Source: Enterococcus durans NBRC 100479 = LMG 10746
Lineage (GTDB): Bacteria; Bacillota; Bacilli; Lactobacillales; Enterococcaceae
DNA length: 50,419 nt
Reading direction: 5' to 3'
Assembly: GCF_001544215.1 (NCBI RefSeq)
Contig: NZ_BCQB01000021.1
Span: forward strand, 1-50,419
The translations under genes were made by a program, and so were the position numbers. Each line of letters begins with the position of its first letter. Positions within the stretch are counted from its first letter, which is position 1. Positions 47,651 through 50,419 of the stretch are shown here, piece after piece. Below the pieces are notes generated by a model. The model worked only from the letters and a program-made list of their open reading frames with translations. It was not told where the DNA came from and made no database searches.

Positions 47651-49033
47651 CTAAAAAATCCAAGAATCGACTTCTTGGATGACTTTTTCTTTGGTTGCAT
47701 TCGTTACCTGATTATAAATTTCCAGTGTGGTTTTCATATTGGCATGGCCCACTCGATCCATGATGGCTTTGATGGGGACGTTGGCTTCTGCCAAGAGAGA
47801 AATATGCGTGTAGCGAAAAGTATGCGTAGTAACATGTTTATTAAACTCAGGATATTTTTCTCTTAAGATGTCTTTCACGCATTTCACTGGTTTTTTATTA
47901 TTACCCCGTCCATTCATGAACTCATTAAACGAATGATAAACAACTGGCGTACCATTTTGTGTTTGGAAAATCGTGGTGGAGAAAAGAAAGTTCTCGGCAG
48001 CCTTCACCTTTTTTTGATAAGCAATTTGGTTCTTTCTTTGATATGTCTTTATAAAAGTTCCTTTTTCTCGTTGTTTCATCTCTTTTTGTCTCGCTTCTTT
48101 TATTTGAATTCGATTTCGAATAATCGCAAGCGAACGATCATCCAGATCGATTTCTCGAATGGAGGAAATTGTTTTTGGTGGATTTCGTATGTATTGATCA
48201 ATTGTTCTACCAGCAGCCACAACACCTTCATCAATCAATAATTTTTTTGCAGAAAAATGAACCTTCTCCACCGTTAGCGCACTTAATTCACCTATTCTTA
48301 ACCCATTTCGAATCAAAAATTCTGCCATGTCTAGGTAAAGCTTTCCCATCTTATTATTTCCATTATTTGTCTCATGCTTTTCGTTGATTGCCTGGAAAAG
48401 TATACTGATTTCTTCTTTCTCTAGAAACTTCTTTTTCCTACGGTGGACCGCTGGAATTTTTCGATCGTTTGGGATTTTCAAGACAATCTTATTCAAATCA
48501 AATAGAACTAAATCGTGCCGATAGCCATAAGCTAGAATTTGTTTGAGCAAGGAACGGATTTTTTCTAATGTCGCTTTTTCTAGAAATTTTTTTGTTTGTT
48601 TCGAGCGAATCGCCAGGATATCTGCCCAAGCACCTTCTACAAATAAGGGAGTTAACTGCTTCAGTCGCAGATCATCCGTAAAATACGGACATAGGTACCG
48701 TGCAAGAATCTCTTTTTGGTAGTGGACAGTCGTTTGACGAACAGTTGGTGACCAAGCTTTTAGCCAAAGAAGTGTCAATTCGCGAAACGTTTCACAATGG
48801 TTCGCATCAGAAAACATCGAATCCTTTTTGAACTCATTTTCAATCTGTTCCTTTAGATAGCGTAATGCTTGTTTTTCACTTTTAAACCCTTTTGCTTTCC
48901 AATTGACACTTTTCTTTCTCGTCTTTCCTTTGATTGGATCATAGTAAGCCTGAAACGTACGTAAATAACTTTTTTTATCAATGGTTGTATAGGAACTTCG
49001 CAAATACTGTTTCAACTCTGACGACCGCAGCAA
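47651..49033 (-). CDS. Tyrosine recombinase / phage-type integrase
   Basis: Site-specific recombinase of an integrative element. The 460-aa protein has an N-terminal AP2-like arm-binding region (RTFQAYYDPIKGK, with KGFKSEKQAL), a core-binding domain (about 75-180) and the catalytic domain with Arg in NGLRIGELSAL near 250, HTFRYTHISLL near 405, the second His in RVGHANMKTT, and nucleophile Tyr in EIYNQV. It starts at TTG 49033, supported by AAGGAGG 6 nt upstream. An intrinsic terminator hairpin directly precedes that site. The attachment site was not identified; it may lie in the repeats next to hemW. Confidence 0.9.
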   Translation of the reverse strand: MLRSSELKQYLRSSYTTIDKKSYLRTFQAYYDPIKGKTRKKSVNWKAKGFKSEKQALRYLKEQIENEFKKDSMFSDANHCETFRELTLLWLKAWSPTVRQTTVHYQKEILARYLCPYFTDDLRLKQLTPLFVEGAWADILAIRSKQTKKFLEKATLEKIRSLLKQILAYGYRHDLVLFDLNKIVLKIPNDRKIPAVHRRKKKFLEKEEISILFQAINEKHETNNGNNKMGKLYLDMAEFLIRNGLRIGELSALTVEKVHFSAKKLLIDEGVVAAGRTIDQYIRNPPKTISSIREIDLDDRSLAIIRNRIQIKEARQKEMKQREKGTFIKTYQRKNQIAYQKKVKAAENFLFSTTIFQTQNGTPVVYHSFNEFMNGRGNNKKPVKCVKDILREKYPEFNKHVTTHTFRYTHISLLAEANVPIKAIMDRVGHANMKTTLEIYNQVTNATKEKVIQEVDSWIF

Positions 49034-49055
49034 CTCCCCCCTCCTTTCATATAAA

Positions 49056-49099
49056 AAAAGCGCATAAGTGAAAGGTCTCCCTATCGCTTATGCGCTTTT
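49056..49099. terminator. Terminator/attenuator just upstream of the integrase start
   Basis: AAAAGCGCATAAG pairs with CTTATGCGCTTTT (49056-49099). On the minus strand TTTTTTT follows and the integrase ribosome binding site begins only about 7 nt later. On the plus strand it is followed by CTTTTC. It would stop leftward transcripts just before int unless antitermination occurs. Confidence 0.8.
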
Positions 49100-49177
49100 C
49101 AATTTAAATATCATTCATTTTAAAAACTTTATCTATGCCTTTTTTACATAAATAATATATTCATGCTACTTGTTTAT

Positions 49178-49186
49178 TGCTATAAT
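49178..49186 (+). promoter_or_regulatory. Extended -10 promoter of the toxin-like transcript
   Basis: TTGCTATAAT has the TGn extension and a perfect TATAAT (49181-49186); no good -35 is seen. Transcription would start near 49193, and the RNA begins with a GTTGG/CCAAC hairpin at 49212-49226. Confidence 0.55.
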
Positions 49187-49244
49187 AATAAACAGTAGAA
49201 AGTTTGTGGCGGTTGGCAAATCCAACTGAGAGGACGTGGTGCCT

Positions 49245-49292
49245 ATGAGCTTACGGCTTGTTGGTCAGACTCTGCAGAAAGGAAATGCCTGA
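49245..49292 (+). CDS. Possible leader peptide overlapping the toxin-like gene
   Basis: A 15-codon frame, MSLRLVGQTLQKGNA, whose stop overlaps the next start in the arrangement ATGccTGA. GAGG lies 11 nt before its ATG. The downstream peptide lacks a well-spaced site of its own, so this could drive it by translational coupling, as mok does for hok. This rests on arrangement only. Confidence 0.4.
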   Translation: MSLRLVGQTLQKGNA

Positions 49293-49416
49293 TTTGTTCT
49301 CTATGGATCAAATCATAGCCATTATTGGATCAGTTGCAGTGATTGTTACTGCAGTCGCAAAAGCAAGTGATTCAGTTTTGGCATGGTTAAAATTCAAAAA
49401 AGAGCAAAAAAAATAG
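49285..49416 (+). CDS. Small hydrophobic peptide, candidate type I toxin
   Basis: A 43-aa peptide, MPDLFSMDQIIAIIGSVAVI, continuing as one transmembrane helix (about 8-32) and a basic end, KFKKEQKK. The layout, a short polar start, a single helix and a charged tail, is that of Fst-, TxpA- and holin-like type I toxins of Firmicutes. AAAGGA is only 1 nt from the ATG, so translation probably depends on coupling; an internal ATG at codon 7 is another possible start. A convergent small RNA appears to overlap its 3' end. Function is inferred, not shown. Confidence 0.55.
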   Translation: MPDLFSMDQIIAIIGSVAVIVTAVAKASDSVLAWLKFKKEQKK

Positions 49417-49519
49417 AGCCGTCTCAACTTTTGGCAGAGTAGACAGGCTCTAAACTTGTTAAAAAATGCCATCCGCTTTGAACGGACTACATTTAGGAAC
49501 TGTTCGCGCAGTTCCTTTT
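49405..49519 (-). ncRNA. Candidate antisense (antitoxin) RNA
   Basis: A TATAAT -10 lies at 49530-49525 on the minus strand, without a convincing -35. A hairpin of TAGAGCC-GTCT with AGAC-GGCTCTA (49414-49452) followed on the minus strand by TTTTTTTT makes a strong terminator. An RNA of about 115 nt between them would be complementary to the stop codon and 3' untranslated region of the toxin-like gene, as in txpA/RatA. Confidence 0.45.
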
Positions 49520-49524
49520 GTTTT
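49495..49524 (+). terminator. Terminator of the toxin-like transcript
   Basis: AGGAACTG, loop TTCGCG, CAGTTCCT, then TTTGTTTTA on the plus strand. It lies about 80 nt beyond the toxin stop, leaving a long 3' untranslated region that the antisense RNA would cover. Confidence 0.85.
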
Positions 49525-49592
49525 ATTATAGTATCATGATAACATAATTTTTGTGTATTATCTATTGAAAATTATTACTTACATCTTCTAAC

Positions 49593-50141
49593 TTAATACT
49601 CTTGCTTCAATGTGTTATAAGTCATTTCTGCTATTTTTCCATTTTCTACTCTTGCTAACAATAAAACTCGAATCGGTGAACCATTCTGAATACAATCAAG
49701 CAATACCGCATATTCATCTTGAGCATTTTGATAAATGGAAGTAATTTTGCCTTCACTACCTAAAGCATTTCCTGTTTCGATATCGATCCCATTCATTTGA
49801 ATACATTCTTCTGTCATGAGGTCTTTTAATTTCTCATTACGATGGTTGAGATTTCTAAAGTTAGCATAGGCTTCGCCATATTCTTGTACTAATTTAGTAT
49901 GATCTTCTTTTTCTTTTGACTCTTCTATTAGATTCTTATCTGTTTGTTTTTCTTTTGGTGTTGTTGATTCAGTTGGAACTGTTTTTCCTGCTTCTTTATC
50001 TATTTGACTAGAATCAACGGCTTCCATGAGTTGCACTTCTGCTGTAATGGTTGTGTCTTGTTTTGTTTCTTCCTGGACACAACCACTCAAAAGACTGCCA
50101 CCACAAAGAAAGCTAGCAAAAAGAAGGATCTTTTTCTTCAT
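49593..50141 (-). CDS. Lipoprotein of an integrated element, unknown function
   Basis: A 182-aa secreted lipoprotein: MKKK start, hydrophobic 5-18 and lipobox LLSGC with Cys21. A Thr/Glu/Lys-rich spacer follows to about 85, then a globular C-terminal domain (EYGEAYANFRNLNHRNEKLK, with ITSIYQNAQDEYAVLLDC) reminiscent of NTF2-like domains in conjugation lipoproteins and TcpC-type proteins; I cannot name the family. The ATG at 50141 is chosen for the signal peptide. The frame is open further upstream, but that part reads as another gene. The stop of a shifted frame of that gene overlaps this start as ATGA, suggesting coupling. Confidence 0.75.
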   Translation of the reverse strand: MKKKILLFASFLCGGSLLSGCVQEETKQDTTITAEVQLMEAVDSSQIDKEAGKTVPTESTTPKEKQTDKNLIEESKEKEDHTKLVQEYGEAYANFRNLNHRNEKLKDLMTEECIQMNGIDIETGNALGSEGKITSIYQNAQDEYAVLLDCIQNGSPIRVLLLARVENGKIAEMTYNTLKQEY

Positions 50142-50419
50142 TGATCTACCCGCTTTCGCTGGTCGGTTGGTACCCGAACCATTTCTTTTGCATAGACAAT
50201 CTGTGAAATCTAATTGATCAAAGTTACTAGCCACTACATTTGCCCGAATCACGCCTATTGCTGAAGTGCCAATAAGTAAACAGATTCCCGTCAAAACAAC
50301 TTTGTTTGCTTTTTTCTGAGAGAGTTTTTTTACTTGCGGACGTTTCTCTTTTTTCTCTTTTTTCTTGATCTTTTTAAAATCTATAGTTCCTCCTAGCGAT
50401 TTTCTACGTTTTATTCATT
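50142..50419 (-). pseudogene. Partial, probably frameshifted membrane-protein gene entering from the right edge
   Basis: Open from the window edge in the lipoprotein's frame: a very basic stretch (KKIKKKEKKEKRPQVKKL) then one hydrophobic helix (VVLTGICLLIGTSAIGVI). This plan, a basic cytoplasmic start and a single anchor, is that of TcpC-like conjugation proteins. After QLDF the frame runs into a Cys/Asn/Gly stretch that looks unnatural. Dropping one T near 50213 instead gives QIVYAKEMVRVPTDQRKR and a stop overlapping the lipoprotein start. I infer a frameshift; the family is a guess, and the true start is outside or at the edge of the window. Confidence 0.45.

Overview
The window reads as a low-GC Gram-positive chromosome segment from an Enterococcus of the E. 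faecium group (E. faecium, hirae, durans, mundtii). The strongest clue is the pair at 30.9-32.9 kb, an ATP-grasp protein closely resembling the E. faecium D-aspartate ligase Aslfm followed by an aspartate racemase. These make the D-Asp/D-Asn peptidoglycan cross-bridge typical of that group. Strong AGGAGG-type ribosome binding sites, a glmS ribozyme, CIRCE operators, an LPxTG protein and enterococcal palindromic intergenic repeats agree. Assignment to a species would need comparison outside this window.

Layout from left to right. 0.4-4.3 kb: fructose PTS operon fruR-fruK-fruA (leftward) with a direct-repeat operator. 4.3-5.8 kb: an unrecognised two-gene unit whose first gene is split by a frameshift. 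6-9.7 kb: a 49-aa protein, then tig, clpX and ysxC (folding, proteolysis, ribosome assembly). 9.8-12.9 kb: TPR protein, RDD membrane protein, SppA peptidase and a small acidic protein. 13-15.2 kb: glmS ribozyme and glmS. 15.2-17 kb: sortase-anchored FN3 surface protein. 17.4-20.8 kb: cdaA-cdaR-glmM, linking c-di-AMP to amino-sugar supply. 21.1-25.6 kb: NifJ-type pyruvate oxidoreductase and a DsbA-fold protein. 25.9-27.6 kb: an unusual protein built from about a dozen 32-residue helix-turn-helix-like units, cut by an in-frame TGA. 27.8-30.7 kb: rapZ-yvcK-whiA. 30.9-32.9 kb: asl-rac. 33.2-38 kb: uvrB-uvrA with an SOS box. 38.3-40.5 kb: glutamine-type ABC importer. 40.8-45.9 kb: hrcA-grpE-dnaK with CIRCE, and dnaJ with its own promoter. 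46.1-47.3 kb: hemW. 47.3-50.4 kb: accessory segment with a tandem 121-bp repeat, a tyrosine recombinase, a candidate type I toxin-antitoxin module, a lipoprotein and a decayed membrane-protein gene, probably the end of an integrated element that runs past the right edge.

Several neighbouring units serve the cell envelope: GlmS and GlmM make glucosamine phosphates, CdaA/CdaR control c-di-AMP, YvcK and RapZ belong to the cell-wall carbon-flow circuit, and Asl/Rac make the cross-bridge. The least ordinary items are the 32-residue-repeat HTH protein with its nonsense codon, the toxin-antitoxin candidate with an overlapping leader peptide, and three kinds of palindromic repeat scattered between operons.
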